Assembly (NCBI RefSeq): GCF_017654485.1
Contig: NZ_CP061091.1
Location: forward strand, 1,067,501 to 1,131,500
Reading direction: 5' to 3'
DNA from: Roseomonas marmotae
GTDB lineage: Bacteria; Pseudomonadota; Alphaproteobacteria; Acetobacterales; Acetobacteraceae
DNA: 64,000 nucleotides
A program made the position numbers and the translations under genes. Of this stretch, positions 1-9,184 are shown piece by piece. The notes under the pieces are model-generated. The model saw nothing but the letters and a program-made list of their open reading frames with translations, made no database searches and had not been told where the DNA came from. Every line of letters starts with the position of its first letter. Position 1 is the first letter of the stretch.

Positions 1-2
1 CC

Positions 3-230
3 ATCGCCCGCGCCTTCCTGCGCGACGCGCCGATGGTGCTGCTGGACGAGCCCACGGCCCATCTGGACCCCGGCACCGAGTCGGATGTGCTGGACAGCCT
101 GCGCCGGCTCTGCGCCGGGCGCACCGCCATCATCGCCACCCATTCCCCGGCGCTGCGTGCCCGCTTCACGCGGGTGCTGGAGCTGGAGCATGGCCGCGCC
201 GCCGCCGGCGCGCGGATGGCCGGGGAGTAA
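3..230 (+). CDS. cydD: CydD, ABC exporter subunit (3' end only)
   Basis: This is the C-terminal end of an ABC ATPase cut by the window start. Walker B (MVLLDEPTAHLDP) and the H-loop region (IIATHSP) are visible. The next gene starts 7 bases downstream and encodes a CydC-like half-transporter, so this is most likely CydD, its partner in the heterodimeric inner-membrane exporter of cysteine and glutathione needed for cytochrome bd assembly. The assignment rests on the neighbour, because only about 75 residues are visible. Confidence 0.8.
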   Translation: MARAFLRDAPMVLLDEPTAHLDPGTESDVLDSLRRLCAGRTAIIATHSPALRARFTRVLELEHGRAAAGARMAGE

Positions 231-237
231 GCGCGCC

Positions 238-1893
238 ATGCTGCGAGACCTGATCCGCGTCCTTGGCCTCTGGCACAGCCGCCGGGGCTGGCTGGTCTGG
301 GGCGGCGCCATGGCGGTGCTGGCGGCTCTGGCGGGGGTGGCGCTGCTGGCCCTGGCCGGGCGCGGCGTCTCCGAAGGGCTGCGCACGGGCATGCTGGCCG
401 GTGCCGCCGCGGGCTCCCTGATCCTGCTGCGCCCGCTGATCCTGCTGCGGCCGGCTGCGCGGTACCTCGAGCGGCTGGTCACCCATGCCGCCACCTTCCG
501 CGCCCTGGCCGATACCCGCATCTGGTTCTTCCGCCGGCTGGCGGAGCGGCTGCCGGGCGGGCTCGGCCTGCGCCGGGCCGGCGACCTGCTGGGCCGCCTC
601 GTCTCGGATGTCGAGGCGCTGGACGGGCTCTATCTCCGCGCGCTGGTGCCGGCGGTGGCGGCACTGGCCGTCGTGCTGGCCTCCGCCGCGCTGCTGGGCG
701 CGCTGGACCCCGCGCTGGCCGCCATCGTCGCCCTGCCGCTGGCCTTCGCCCTGCTGTTGCCGCCCTTGCTGGCCCCCGGTGCCGCCCGCGCGGCCGAGGG
801 CGTGGCCGAGGCGCAGGGCGGCCTGCGCGCCGCCGCCATCGACCCGCTGCTGGGCATCGAGGATACCCTGGCCGCCAATGCCGAGCCCCGTGCCGCCGCC
901 CGCCTTTCCGCCGCCGCCGAGACACTGACCGCCGCCCAGAAGCGGCTTGCCCGCCGCTCCGCCTGGGGCGGCGCCGCCGGCACGGTGCTGGCGCAGGCGG
1001 CGCTGCTGGGCGCGCTGGGCTATGGGCTGGCGGGCGGGCCGGGCGCGGTAGGGGCGGCGGTGGTCGGCCTCTTCCTGGCCCTGGCCGCCGCCGAGGCGCT
1101 CTCCGCCCTGCCGCGTGCCGGCATCGCCCTGGCCGCCGCCGGCGCCGGGGCGCGCCGGTTGTTCGAGGCCGCCGATACGCCCGCCCCGGTCGCAGAACCC
1201 GCCATCCCCGCCGCCGCGCCCGCAGGTTCCGCGCTGAAGCTGGAAGGCGTGCACTTCGCCTGGGCGGAGGACCGGGAGCCGGTTTTCACCGGACTGGACC
1301 TGGAGCTGCCGGAGGGCGGGCGGCTGGCGCTGCTGGGCCCTTCGGGCGCCGGCAAATCCACCCTGGCCGCGCTGCTGCTGAAGCTGGCGGCGCCGCAGCA
1401 GGGCCGCATCCTGCTGGGCGGCGTGGAGATCGCGGCCCTGCCGCATGACGTGGTACGCGCCCGAATCGCCTGCCTGACGCAGGATGCCCGGCTCTTCGAT
1501 GACAGCATCGCCGCCAATCTGCGCATGGCCGCGCCGGATGCGCCGGACGAGGCGCTGTGGCAGGCGCTGGACCGCGCCGGCATCGGGGAGACCGTGCGCG
1601 CCCTGCCGGAGGGCCTGGAGACGCGCTGCGGCGAGGGGGGGCTCCGCTTCTCGGGCGGGCAGGGGCGACGGCTGGCCCTGGCACGGGTGCTGCTCTCCCC
1701 CGCGCGCATCCTGATCCTGGATGAGCCTGCGGCAGGGCTGGACCCCTCGGCCGAGCGTGCCTTCCTGGAGACGCTGGAAAGCGCCACTGAGGGACGCAGC
1801 GTCATCCTGATCGCGCACCGGCTGATGGGGGTGGAGCGGCCGACGCGCATCCTGCGGCTGATTGCCGGACGGGCCATTCCGGCCATGGGATAG
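238..1893 (+). CDS. cydC: CydC, thiol reductant ABC exporter subunit
   Basis: The protein has 551 residues: an N-terminal six-helix ABC transmembrane domain, then a nucleotide-binding domain with Walker A (GPSGAGKST, about residue 367), signature FSGGQGRR (about 470), Walker B ILILDEPAAGLD (about 490) and an H-loop in LIAHRL. CydDC exports cysteine and glutathione to the periplasm and supports cytochrome bd maturation. The ATG at 238 is chosen because it lies just after the cydD stop; the same frame stays open further upstream, inside cydD. Confidence 0.88.
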   Translation: MLRDLIRVLGLWHSRRGWLVWGGAMAVLAALAGVALLALAGRGVSEGLRTGMLAGAAAGSLILLRPLILLRPAARYLERLVTHAATFRALADTRIWFFRRLAERLPGGLGLRRAGDLLGRLVSDVEALDGLYLRALVPAVAALAVVLASAALLGALDPALAAIVALPLAFALLLPPLLAPGAARAAEGVAEAQGGLRAAAIDPLLGIEDTLAANAEPRAAARLSAAAETLTAAQKRLARRSAWGGAAGTVLAQAALLGALGYGLAGGPGAVGAAVVGLFLALAAAEALSALPRAGIALAAAGAGARRLFEAADTPAPVAEPAIPAAAPAGSALKLEGVHFAWAEDREPVFTGLDLELPEGGRLALLGPSGAGKSTLAALLLKLAAPQQGRILLGGVEIAALPHDVVRARIACLTQDARLFDDSIAANLRMAAPDAPDEALWQALDRAGIGETVRALPEGLETRCGEGGLRFSGGQGRRLALARVLLSPARILILDEPAAGLDPSAERAFLETLESATEGRSVILIAHRLMGVERPTRILRLIAGRAIPAMG

Positions 1894-1921
1894 GCCTGGA
1901 GGGGCGCCGCCCTCCAGGCCT
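1892..1921 (+). terminator. Hairpin at the cydC stop codon
   Basis: A perfect 12-bp stem (AGGCCTGGAGGG and its complement) with a 6-base loop overlaps the cydC stop codon. There is no clear U tract, so it may be a weak or Rho-assisted terminator. Confidence 0.5.
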
Positions 1922-2103
1922 GCCCCGCCGGGGCGACAGGGTCGCCCCAGCCTCCGCCATCTGTCCGGAACATGCGGCCGGAGTGGTTCCGCCGGAGGTC
2001 CAGGACCTCCGGCGGCCGCGGGTTCAGCCCGCATCGCCTTGGAGATTTTCCGCGCAGCGGCCGGATGCGGCCTTCAAGGCCCGGGAAGAAATCGAACGGG
2101 AGT

Positions 2104-2151
2104 CCGGGGTGGAGTGTCCACCCCGGCGGGGTCCAGGGGCGGCGCCCCTGG
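2104..2151. terminator. Two tandem GC-rich hairpins between cydC and serA
   Basis: Two adjacent palindromes sit between convergent genes: CCGGGGTGGA with its complement at 2104-2126, and CCAGGGGC with its complement at 2133-2151. They could act as a bidirectional terminator or be a REP-like palindrome. No T run follows. Confidence 0.45.
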
Positions 2152-2160
2152 CCTGTCCCT

Positions 2161-3444
2161 TCAGTGCCGCTCGTAGATCAGCCTTGCCCGGATGGTGCCC
2201 GGCACTTCCCGCAGCGTCGCCAGCAGCGCGTCGGGCTCCGCCACATTCTCGGCATCCACCACGACGTAGCCGATCTGCGGGTCCGTCTGCAGATACTGGG
2301 CGGTGATGTTCAGGCTGTAGCGGCTGAAGGCCTCGTTCAGCGCGGCCAGCACGCCCGGCACGTTGTGGTGGACATGCAGGAAGCGGGTGCCGCGGGCCGT
2401 GGCGGGCAGGGTCACTTCAGGGAAGTTCACGGCGCCCAGGGTGGCGCCGGTATCCGAATAGTCGGAGAGCTTGCGGGAGGTCTCCTCGCCGATGCGCTCC
2501 TGCGCCTCCTCCGTGCTGCCGCCGATATGCGGCGTCAGGATGACATTGGGCAGGCCCTGAAGCGGGGAGGTGAAGCGCTCGCCATTGCGCTTCGGCTCGT
2601 CGGGGAAGACATCGGCGGCGGCGCCCAGCAGATGGCCGGACTTCAGCGCCGCGGCCAGGGCGTCGAGATCCACCACCTTGCCGCGGCTGTTGTTGATCAG
2701 CAGCGCGCCGGGGCGCATGGCCGCGATCTCGGCGGCGCCGAGCAGGTGGGTGGTCTGGTCCGTCTCCGGCACATGCAGAGTGACGACGTCGGAGGCCGCC
2801 AGCAGGTCGTGCAGGGAGGCGGCGGCAACCGCATTGCCATGGCCCAGCTTCGGGATGGTGTCGTAGTAGATGACCCGCATGCCGAAGGCCTCGGCCAGCA
2901 CCGAGAGCTGGCTGCCGATATTGCCGTAGCCGACGATGCCGAGCGTCTTGCCCCGCACCTCCTTGCTGTTGGTGGCCGACTTGTCCCAGCCCCCGTCATG
3001 CGCTGAGCGGGAGCGGTCGGGGATGCGGCGCATCAGCATGACGATCTCGCCCATCGTCAGTTCCGCCACGCTGCGGGTATTGCTGAAGGGCGCATTGAAG
3101 ACCGGGATGCCAAGCTGTTTGGCGACGGCCAGGTCCACCTGGTTGGTGCCGATGCAGAAGCAGCCCACCGCGATCAGCCGGTCCGCCGCGCGCAGCGCCT
3201 CCTCCGTCAGCTGGGTGCGGGAGCGGATGCCCAGCAGATGCACGCCCTGCAACGCCTGGATCAGCGCCTCGCCTTCCAGCGCCTTGGTCTCCCGCTGGAT
3301 ATTGGTATAGCCGGCGGAGGCCAGCAGGCTGACGGCGGTGTCCGAGACGCCTTCCAGCAGCAGAATCCGGATGCGGTCCTTCGGCAGCGAGATTCGCTGG
3401 TTCGACAGGGGATTGGCGGCAGTCGGGTCGGTACGGTTCGGCAT
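2161..3444 (-). CDS. serA: D-3-phosphoglycerate dehydrogenase
   Basis: The 427-residue protein should catalyse the first step of serine synthesis, oxidation of 3-phosphoglycerate with NAD. It shows an N-terminal substrate-binding half, a Rossmann motif GYGNIG near residue 172, the D-isomer-specific dehydrogenase motif NNSRGKVVDLDAL, TPHIGGST with the catalytic His, and a C-terminal ACT domain expected to bind serine. Length fits the short SerA form (E. coli 410). The ATG at 3444 is preferred; the frame is open about 70 codons further upstream, but that part has no family similarity. Confidence 0.93.
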   Translation of the reverse strand: MPNRTDPTAANPLSNQRISLPKDRIRILLLEGVSDTAVSLLASAGYTNIQRETKALEGEALIQALQGVHLLGIRSRTQLTEEALRAADRLIAVGCFCIGTNQVDLAVAKQLGIPVFNAPFSNTRSVAELTMGEIVMLMRRIPDRSRSAHDGGWDKSATNSKEVRGKTLGIVGYGNIGSQLSVLAEAFGMRVIYYDTIPKLGHGNAVAAASLHDLLAASDVVTLHVPETDQTTHLLGAAEIAAMRPGALLINNSRGKVVDLDALAAALKSGHLLGAAADVFPDEPKRNGERFTSPLQGLPNVILTPHIGGSTEEAQERIGEETSRKLSDYSDTGATLGAVNFPEVTLPATARGTRFLHVHHNVPGVLAALNEAFSRYSLNITAQYLQTDPQIGYVVVDAENVAEPDALLATLREVPGTIRARLIYERH

Positions 3445-3686
3445 GGCGCTTCCATGCATCCGATTCCATTGCACGGGAAGTGCGAAACCTGCGTACGTGT
3501 CGTGCCGTTGAGGAAGAGCTGGGCCGTTGGAAAACGCCGTGCCAGCGATTGGGCTCGGCTCGGCATGGCCCCCATGCGCCTTGCCTGGGTATGAGGGTGT
3601 TGCGGCCAAGAGCCCGATGCGGCCATGTCCCGCGTCCGTGACCCCGTCGTGCAAGAAGCGGGACCGACGAGTTTGGAGATTGCCTC

Positions 3687-4028
3687 ATGGCTCTTGAGAC
3701 CCTTGCCTTGCCTCCGGCCGTTCGCCGGCGGATGACCCTCGATGCGCTGGCCGGCCTGGCTCAGGGCGGGCTGGCGGAGCGGCTGCGGCTGGAAGCAGCC
3801 GCCCGGACCCTCTGCACCATCCACCATGTGAGGCAGATGGTGGCCGAAGGCGCGCTGCCGGGTGGCTTGGACGTGCCCGCCCCGGCCCGTGACTGGGACC
3901 CCAGCCTGACCACGGCGCGCGAGCATGCCGAGATGATGACCCCCGCCCAGATCGATCGTCTGCTGGCTGAGGCGCCGGCCTGGGCCGAGGCCATTCTGCT
4001 GGCCCGGCCGGCGCAGCGCGCCGCCTGA
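3687..4028 (+). CDS. Hypothetical protein, 113 aa
   Basis: I do not recognise this protein. It is Ala- and Leu-rich, mostly predicted helical, with no signal peptide or membrane segment. The ORF starts 242 bases from the divergent serA start and ends shortly before a strong symmetric terminator, which supports a real monocistronic gene. The sequence upstream of the ATG is only weakly SD-like. Confidence 0.6.
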   Translation: MALETLALPPAVRRRMTLDALAGLAQGGLAERLRLEAAARTLCTIHHVRQMVAEGALPGGLDVPAPARDWDPSLTTAREHAEMMTPAQIDRLLAEAPAWAEAILLARPAQRAA

Positions 4029-4085
4029 CTGTGCCCTGGGGGCGGGCAGCCCCCTGACGGCTCCTCCCGCAGGGGCATGCCCATG

Positions 4086-4131
4086 AAAAAGGCCACCGGG
4101 AGGCGGAAGATCCGCCTGCGGTGGCCTTTTT
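4086..4131. terminator. Strong bidirectional terminator
   Basis: A 13-bp outer stem starts AAAAAGGCCACCG and ends with its complement plus a T run. An inner AGGCGGA/TCCGCCT stem stacks on top. It is flanked by A and T tracts, so it can serve both the 113-aa gene and the convergent capsule operon. Confidence 0.85.
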
Positions 4132-4236
4132 GCTGCCCGGCTGCCCCCGAAGCGGCTTCCGCTCGCCTCAGCCGTTCAGCCTCGTTCCGGCAGGGAAGTT
4201 GGCCCGGTCAGGTGACGCCACCTGACCGGGTCTGCG

Positions 4237-6027
4237 CTAGAGGTTGTTGATATAGGCGGCCGAGAGCGCCGACTGGTAAATCAGCGAGAGCAGGTCGCGC
4301 GCGATCTGGAAGCTCTTGGCCCCCAGCTGCGGCAGGGCGATCAGCTCGTCGCCGGGGCGCGGGCCCTCCCGCGGGTCGAGGATCACCTGGCCGCTGGCGC
4401 GGCGGATCATCACCGCGCCGTCGTCGCCGCGCTGCGTCACGCCGCCGGCGGCCTTCAGGTAGTCGCGAACGGTCATGCCCTGGCGCCAGACCACGGCCTG
4501 CGGGTTCAGCACCTCGCCGCCCACCAGGACGGTGTCGGAACGCTCGGGGATGACGATGGTGTCGCCGTCCTCCAGCCGGATGCTGGCGCAGCGGCCGGCA
4601 TTGTCCACCGCCACCAGCCGGCCTTCCGGCTGGATGCGGCGGCCGCGCTGGATGTAGTTGGAGACGAGCTGCGCCTCCTGGGTGCGGATCTCGGCCACGC
4701 CCGTGGTGGCGGAGGAGGCGGTGAAGAGCTGCCGCTCCAGCCGGTCCAGCGCCTCGTTGATCGAGCGCTGCTGCTGCGCCGCCAGCCGCTTGCGCAACAC
4801 GTAGACGGAGCTGGTATCGGCCAGGGAAGGGTTCACCTCGACGTAATCCAGCACCTGGCAGAGATTGGCGTCGCGGTCCGCCACCAGCACGGAGGGGCCG
4901 ATGCGGCTGCCTTCTACGAAGACGCGCACGGTGGGCGCCGGGGCGTCGGTGATGAAGGAGACGGTGTCCTGGTCCAGCAGCGGCAGCCGGCGCAGATCCG
5001 CCAGGGTAGCATAGCGGGACCAGGGCTGGCTGTTGCGGGTGCCGCGCACCACGGCATTGGTGGCCGCGGGCAGGGGACCGGCGAGGTCGATCAGCTCCTG
5101 CCCCTGCATGCTGCGACCATTGACCTCGAAGAGGTAGTTGTTCCGCACCGCGCCATCGGCCGAGATGGTCGCGCCCTGGCTGCCGACGACGATGGTGTCG
5201 CCTTCCTGGAGGGAGATATCCGGCAGGACGCCCCGCAGCAGGAAGGGGTAGAGGTCGATGCGCTGCACCACCCGGCCACCGCGGTTGACGGTGATGTCAC
5301 GATAGGAGCCGCGGGCGGGATCGACGCCGCCGGCGCGCAGCAGGAAGTCCAGCGCGGTGTCGGAGGCCGAGCCCATGTGCCGGCCGGGGACGCGGACATA
5401 GCCCGTGACGAAGACGCCGAGGCGGCTGGCCGAGAGCAGGACGGCATAGACCTGCACCTGCTGGGTATAGACCCGGCGCACCTCGGCCTCGACCGTGCGC
5501 TGCAGGTCACCCGCGCGGGTGCCAGCCAGGCGCAGCGGCCCGACGGAGGGCAGGAAGATGTTGCCCTGGGTGTCCAGCGTGCCGATCACCTCCGACTCCA
5601 CAGGCCCCCAGACGCGGACGCTGACGCGGTCGCCGGGGTTGAGCCGGTAGTTCGGGTTGCCGGTGTCGGAAGGCGTCGGTGCCGTGCGGGCGAAGAGCGC
5701 GGCGCCGAAGACGGTGCGGCTGGGGCCTGGGAAGCGCTGCGGCTCCGCCAGCGGGCCCTGCGCCGTGGCGCCGGCCTCGGCCTCGGTGGTGCTACCGGCG
5801 CGGTTGACGATCGTGTCCTGCGGCAGCAGCGAAGGCACCTGCACGCCCGGCTGCATCATCAGCCCGGGCGTCGGCGCGTTCAGCGGCTGCTGACCGTCGC
5901 CGCCCCCTTGCTGCTGGAACTGCTGGATCTGCTGGGCGGTCTGCGCCTGTGCGGCCCCCGCGATTGGCCCCGCCTGCATCAGCGCGACGGCCAGCAGGAG
6001 GGAGGGAAGACCGCGTTTAAAGCGCAT
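4237..6027 (-). CDS. Outer-membrane polysaccharide export protein (Wza/KpsD type)
   Basis: The 596-residue precursor has a signal peptide (RFKRGLPSLLLAVALMQAG) and a Gln-rich linker. A Poly_export domain starts near YRLNPGDRVSVRVWG, and SLBB-like repeats follow (VFVTGYVRVPG, VLVGGEVLNPQAV). Proteins of this type form or connect to the outer-membrane channel for capsule chains. ATG 6027 is chosen; a TTG 18 bases upstream is possible. The gene overlaps the upstream kpsE-like gene by 11 bases, which points to translational coupling. Confidence 0.85.
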   Translation of the reverse strand: MRFKRGLPSLLLAVALMQAGPIAGAAQAQTAQQIQQFQQQGGGDGQQPLNAPTPGLMMQPGVQVPSLLPQDTIVNRAGSTTEAEAGATAQGPLAEPQRFPGPSRTVFGAALFARTAPTPSDTGNPNYRLNPGDRVSVRVWGPVESEVIGTLDTQGNIFLPSVGPLRLAGTRAGDLQRTVEAEVRRVYTQQVQVYAVLLSASRLGVFVTGYVRVPGRHMGSASDTALDFLLRAGGVDPARGSYRDITVNRGGRVVQRIDLYPFLLRGVLPDISLQEGDTIVVGSQGATISADGAVRNNYLFEVNGRSMQGQELIDLAGPLPAATNAVVRGTRNSQPWSRYATLADLRRLPLLDQDTVSFITDAPAPTVRVFVEGSRIGPSVLVADRDANLCQVLDYVEVNPSLADTSSVYVLRKRLAAQQQRSINEALDRLERQLFTASSATTGVAEIRTQEAQLVSNYIQRGRRIQPEGRLVAVDNAGRCASIRLEDGDTIVIPERSDTVLVGGEVLNPQAVVWRQGMTVRDYLKAAGGVTQRGDDGAVMIRRASGQVILDPREGPRPGDELIALPQLGAKSFQIARDLLSLIYQSALSAAYINNL

Positions 6028-7153
6028 GTTCGCGAACCCCGGCAATGAGAAGCCAGCCGACCCCGTAGAGCATGGTCAGCACGGCGAAGAGGCTGATCAG
6101 AAAGATGAAGGAGCGCGGATAGAGCGGATATTCCGCCAGGTTCGGCTGCACCACGCGGGAGAGGAAGAGTTGCTGGCGCTGCGCGTCGATCCGCGCCGTC
6201 TCCAGCGAGGCGGTGGCGGAGGCGAGCTGGCGGTTGGCGAATTCCCGCTCCTGCGCCAGCCGCTCGAAGACGGCGATCCGCTCGGGCAGGGCTTCATCGC
6301 CATTGGAAAGCCGGTCGCGCTCGACGCGGATGCGGGTCTCCAGCGCCTGGATGCGGTTGCGCAGCGTCGCGATCTGCGGATTGTCGGACCGCATGAAGGC
6401 CTGTTTCTCCTGCAACTCGGTGCGGGCGGTGTTCAGTTCCTTGTCCAGCGCCGCGAAGCCGGCCTGGTTGATCTGGGCCAGGGTGGCCGGGTCCACCGCC
6501 TGTTCACGCTGCCGCCATGCCGTGATGGCATCCTGGGCGGCGACCACGCGCTGCTCGGCCCGCTCCAGCTCGCTCTGCGCCGTGGCGAGGGAGGATTCGC
6601 GGGCACGGGAGGAGAGCTGGTTGACGAATTCCTCGGAGAGGCGGAGCTGCTCCTCCGCGATCCGCTGGGCATCCTCCGGCCGGAAGGCACGGGCGCGGAT
6701 GGTGGTGATGCCGCCGGTATTGTCCACCTGCACATCGTTCATGTGGTTGTAGTAGATCTGCAGGAACTCGGCCGGCATATCCGGGTCCCAGAGCCGCGCC
6801 AGGAAGTCGGCCTCGGGGCGGCGGTAGATCTCCAGCAGCCCAATCCGTTCCTTCAAGGCCGCGATGGCGTCGTACGAGCCGAGATAGTCGCGCACCGTCA
6901 TGGCTTCTTCCGGCACCTGCTTGAAGCCCGCGGCGGCGCCCAGCACCTGGCCCAGGGAGGCGGAGGCGCGGCCTTCCTGCTGCCCGCGCACCACGAAGCG
7001 GGCCTCGGAGACATACTGGCCGGCGGCGAAGCCATAGAGGTAGATGGCGGCGATGAGGGTCGGCAGCACCACCAGCAGCAGGAAGTGCCGGCGTTTCCAG
7101 AGCGCCTGGGCCAGGCCGCGCCGGGGGGCCGCGCGGCCCCGGCCGGCGGACAT
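6017..7153 (-). CDS. kpsE: Capsule export inner-membrane protein, KpsE/CtrB/BexC family
   Basis: The 378-residue polysaccharide co-polymerase-like protein has a TM helix near the N-terminus (HFLLLVVLPTLIAAIYLYG), a long periplasmic coiled-coil region and a second TM helix near the C-terminus (SFIFLISLFAVLTMLYGVG). It links the ABC transporter to the outer-membrane exporter. The ATG at 7153 lies 7 bases after the stop of the ATPase gene and is preferred over the longer open frame, which would run into that gene. Confidence 0.85.
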   Translation of the reverse strand: MSAGRGRAAPRRGLAQALWKRRHFLLLVVLPTLIAAIYLYGFAAGQYVSEARFVVRGQQEGRASASLGQVLGAAAGFKQVPEEAMTVRDYLGSYDAIAALKERIGLLEIYRRPEADFLARLWDPDMPAEFLQIYYNHMNDVQVDNTGGITTIRARAFRPEDAQRIAEEQLRLSEEFVNQLSSRARESSLATAQSELERAEQRVVAAQDAITAWRQREQAVDPATLAQINQAGFAALDKELNTARTELQEKQAFMRSDNPQIATLRNRIQALETRIRVERDRLSNGDEALPERIAVFERLAQEREFANRQLASATASLETARIDAQRQQLFLSRVVQPNLAEYPLYPRSFIFLISLFAVLTMLYGVGWLLIAGVREHAL

Positions 7154-7160
7154 CGGGATG

Positions 7161-7814
7161 TCAGAGACCCTGGTAGGCGGCGATAGCTTCATCGACATCC
7201 TCATAGAATTCCAGCATGCCGTTCCGGAGAATGGCGGCCGTATCGCAGTATTGGCGCACATGCATGGCGTTGTGCGACACAAGAATCATGGCCGCGTTCT
7301 CTCGCCGGACCTCCAGCATGTGCCGGCATTTGGCTGCGAAGCGGGCATCGCCGGTCGAGAGTGCTTCGTCCACCAGGTAGCAGTCGAAGTCCACCGCGAA
7401 GGACAGGCCCATCAGCAGGCGGCTGACCATGCCGGAGGAATAGGTATGCACGGGCTCGTAATAGTACCGCCCGAGTTCCGCGAATTCCTCGACGAAATCC
7501 TGGGTCTGCTGCACGGGCGTGCCATAGAGGCGGGCGATGAAGCGCGCATTGGCGGCACCGCTGGCGACCACCTGCAGGCCGTAGGCTCCGCCAATCGGCC
7601 AGGAGATGCTCATCTCCCGCCGGATCACGCCGCGGGTAGGGTTCTCCACACCGCTCAACAGGCGCATCAGCGTCGATTTACCGGAACCGTTCCGCCCGAG
7701 GACGCCGATATGGTCGCCCTTGCGGATGCGCCCGTGGACGCCGCGCAGCACGATATTCTGGCCGCCTGTCTTGTGGCTGTAGAAGCTCTTCCAGACGTCG
7801 ATCATCTCGATCAT
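7161..7814 (-). CDS. kpsT: Capsular polysaccharide ABC transporter ATPase, KpsT family
   Basis: At 217 residues it is typical of the short KpsT/CtrD/BexA ATPases. It has Walker A GRNGSGKST, the divergent signature SSGMVSRL, Walker B-like CYLVDEALSTGD and the H-loop region LVSHN. It energises export of the finished chain through KpsM. It lies 10 bases downstream of the permease gene in the same operon. Confidence 0.92.
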   Translation of the reverse strand: MIEMIDVWKSFYSHKTGGQNIVLRGVHGRIRKGDHIGVLGRNGSGKSTLMRLLSGVENPTRGVIRREMSISWPIGGAYGLQVVASGAANARFIARLYGTPVQQTQDFVEEFAELGRYYYEPVHTYSSGMVSRLLMGLSFAVDFDCYLVDEALSTGDARFAAKCRHMLEVRRENAAMILVSHNAMHVRQYCDTAAILRNGMLEFYEDVDEAIAAYQGL

Positions 7815-7824
7815 GGCGGCCGCC

Positions 7825-8625
7825 TTACATCGAGATCGAGACGTGCGGCCGTGCCGCGCGCAGAGCCGCGATGGCGACGAGGTTCAGCACGAGGATGCAG
7901 ATCAGGATATAGGGGATGCTGTAATAGGCCACGAGCCGGTCGCCCCACTGCGCGTAGCGGAGCGCCTCATGCACATGGGCCAGGGGGTTGTAGAGCAGGA
8001 CGTTCCTGGCCCCTTCGGGCAGGGAATCGAGCATGCCGAAGGCGCCGGAGAGCGGCATCATCAGGTAGGTCAGCGGGTGCACGACGCGTTCCAGCGGCTC
8101 GAAGAAGACGATCAGAGCCGCTGTCAGAGTGCCAAGGCCATGGCCCAGAAGGGCGCTGAAGATCAGGCTCAGCACGAAGAGCCCGGGGTCCGAGGGCCAG
8201 ATGCCGGCGAAGATGATGCCGCCAAGCACGAAGATCAGGATGACGGGGATACAGGCCGCCGCCTCCAGCACCGTGCGCGACATGGTGAGGTCGTGCAGCT
8301 TGATGCTGCGGTGGAAGAGCAGGTTGCTGCTCCCGACGACAGCCGTGGCGTTGCGCGCCATGATGCTGCGGAACATGAAGAATGGGGCGTAGCCCAGGCC
8401 GTAGAACAGGAAGATCGGGATATTGTTGGGCAGGCCGTGGCCGGAGACCCAGTGGACGGTGGAGATGCCGACCGCGAGTATCATCGGCTCGCCGACGAGC
8501 CACAGATAGCCGAGGCGTGACTGGCCGAAGCGCAGCTGCATCTCGCGGATGACCAGGGCGTGGATCACGCGGATTTGTGCCGCAAGCGTGTTAACGCTGC
8601 GGCGCCGCGGAACATGGGCGCTCAT
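7825..8625 (-). CDS. kpsM: Capsular polysaccharide ABC transporter permease, KpsM family
   Basis: The 266-residue ABC-2 type permease has about six TM helices; the N-terminal part REMQLRFGQSRLGYLW is typical of KpsM/BexB. The ATG at 8625 (MSAHVPRRRS) is chosen; the frame is open 11 codons further. With the kpsT-, kpsE- and Wza-like genes downstream it completes an ABC-dependent (group 2/3-like) capsule exporter. Confidence 0.92.
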   Translation of the reverse strand: MSAHVPRRRSVNTLAAQIRVIHALVIREMQLRFGQSRLGYLWLVGEPMILAVGISTVHWVSGHGLPNNIPIFLFYGLGYAPFFMFRSIMARNATAVVGSSNLLFHRSIKLHDLTMSRTVLEAAACIPVILIFVLGGIIFAGIWPSDPGLFVLSLIFSALLGHGLGTLTAALIVFFEPLERVVHPLTYLMMPLSGAFGMLDSLPEGARNVLLYNPLAHVHEALRYAQWGDRLVAYYSIPYILICILVLNLVAIAALRAARPHVSISM

Positions 8626-8638
8626 GCGCGCCTCCGAT

Positions 8639-9031
8639 TCACAGCGAGCCTGTGCCACCGCCGCGCAGCAGCGGACGGACAGCAGTCATCTGGCCGGTGC
8701 TGTCTTCGCAATACAGAACCTGGCGCCCGGTGCTGCTGCTGCCCAGCAGAAGCTGGCGGCACTGGCGGCCGGCGCCGGAGTTATAGACACGCACTAGCCG
8801 GACGGGCGTCGGCGGGCTGCCGACTGTTTCCTGCTGGCCCGGCTGTGCCCTGGCCGCGAAATCCGCCAGCGGGTCGGCCTGCCGCACGGCCGGAACCATG
8901 ACGACGGCGGCCTGCGTCGCGCCGCTGCTTGAGACGCTGCTGCAGGCGGGCAGGCCCAGCAACAGGAGCCCAAGGACGGCCAGCGCCCGGAAGCGCGGCG
9001 CGAAAGGGCGGGGCAGGGCCTCGGCGTCCAT
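8639..9031 (-). CDS. Small lipoprotein in the capsule locus, unknown function
   Basis: The 130-residue precursor has a lipoprotein signal (FRALAVLGLLLLGLPAC). The mature part carries a conserved-looking block (VYNSGAGRQCRQLLLGSS, YCEDSTGQM) with two or three Cys. I do not recognise the family. It is the first gene of the minus-strand capsule operon, 13 bases ahead of kpsM, so a role in capsule export or anchoring is possible but only inferred. A GTG at 9070 would extend it by 13 residues. Confidence 0.65.
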   Translation of the reverse strand: MDAEALPRPFAPRFRALAVLGLLLLGLPACSSVSSSGATQAAVVMVPAVRQADPLADFAARAQPGQQETVGSPPTPVRLVRVYNSGAGRQCRQLLLGSSSTGRQVLYCEDSTGQMTAVRPLLRGGGTGSL

Positions 9032-9184
9032 AAGCAGTTGGGTGGTCAAGGGAAATCCGTTCACGCCCACTCACATGCTATCCTGATGGACGGGGAAGCT
9101 ACCGCACTGCGCCGCCGGTGGCAAAGCCCCGCTCTTGATTGGTGTGTTACCACGCCGATCCTCCAATAGGGGATTTGTGACGCC

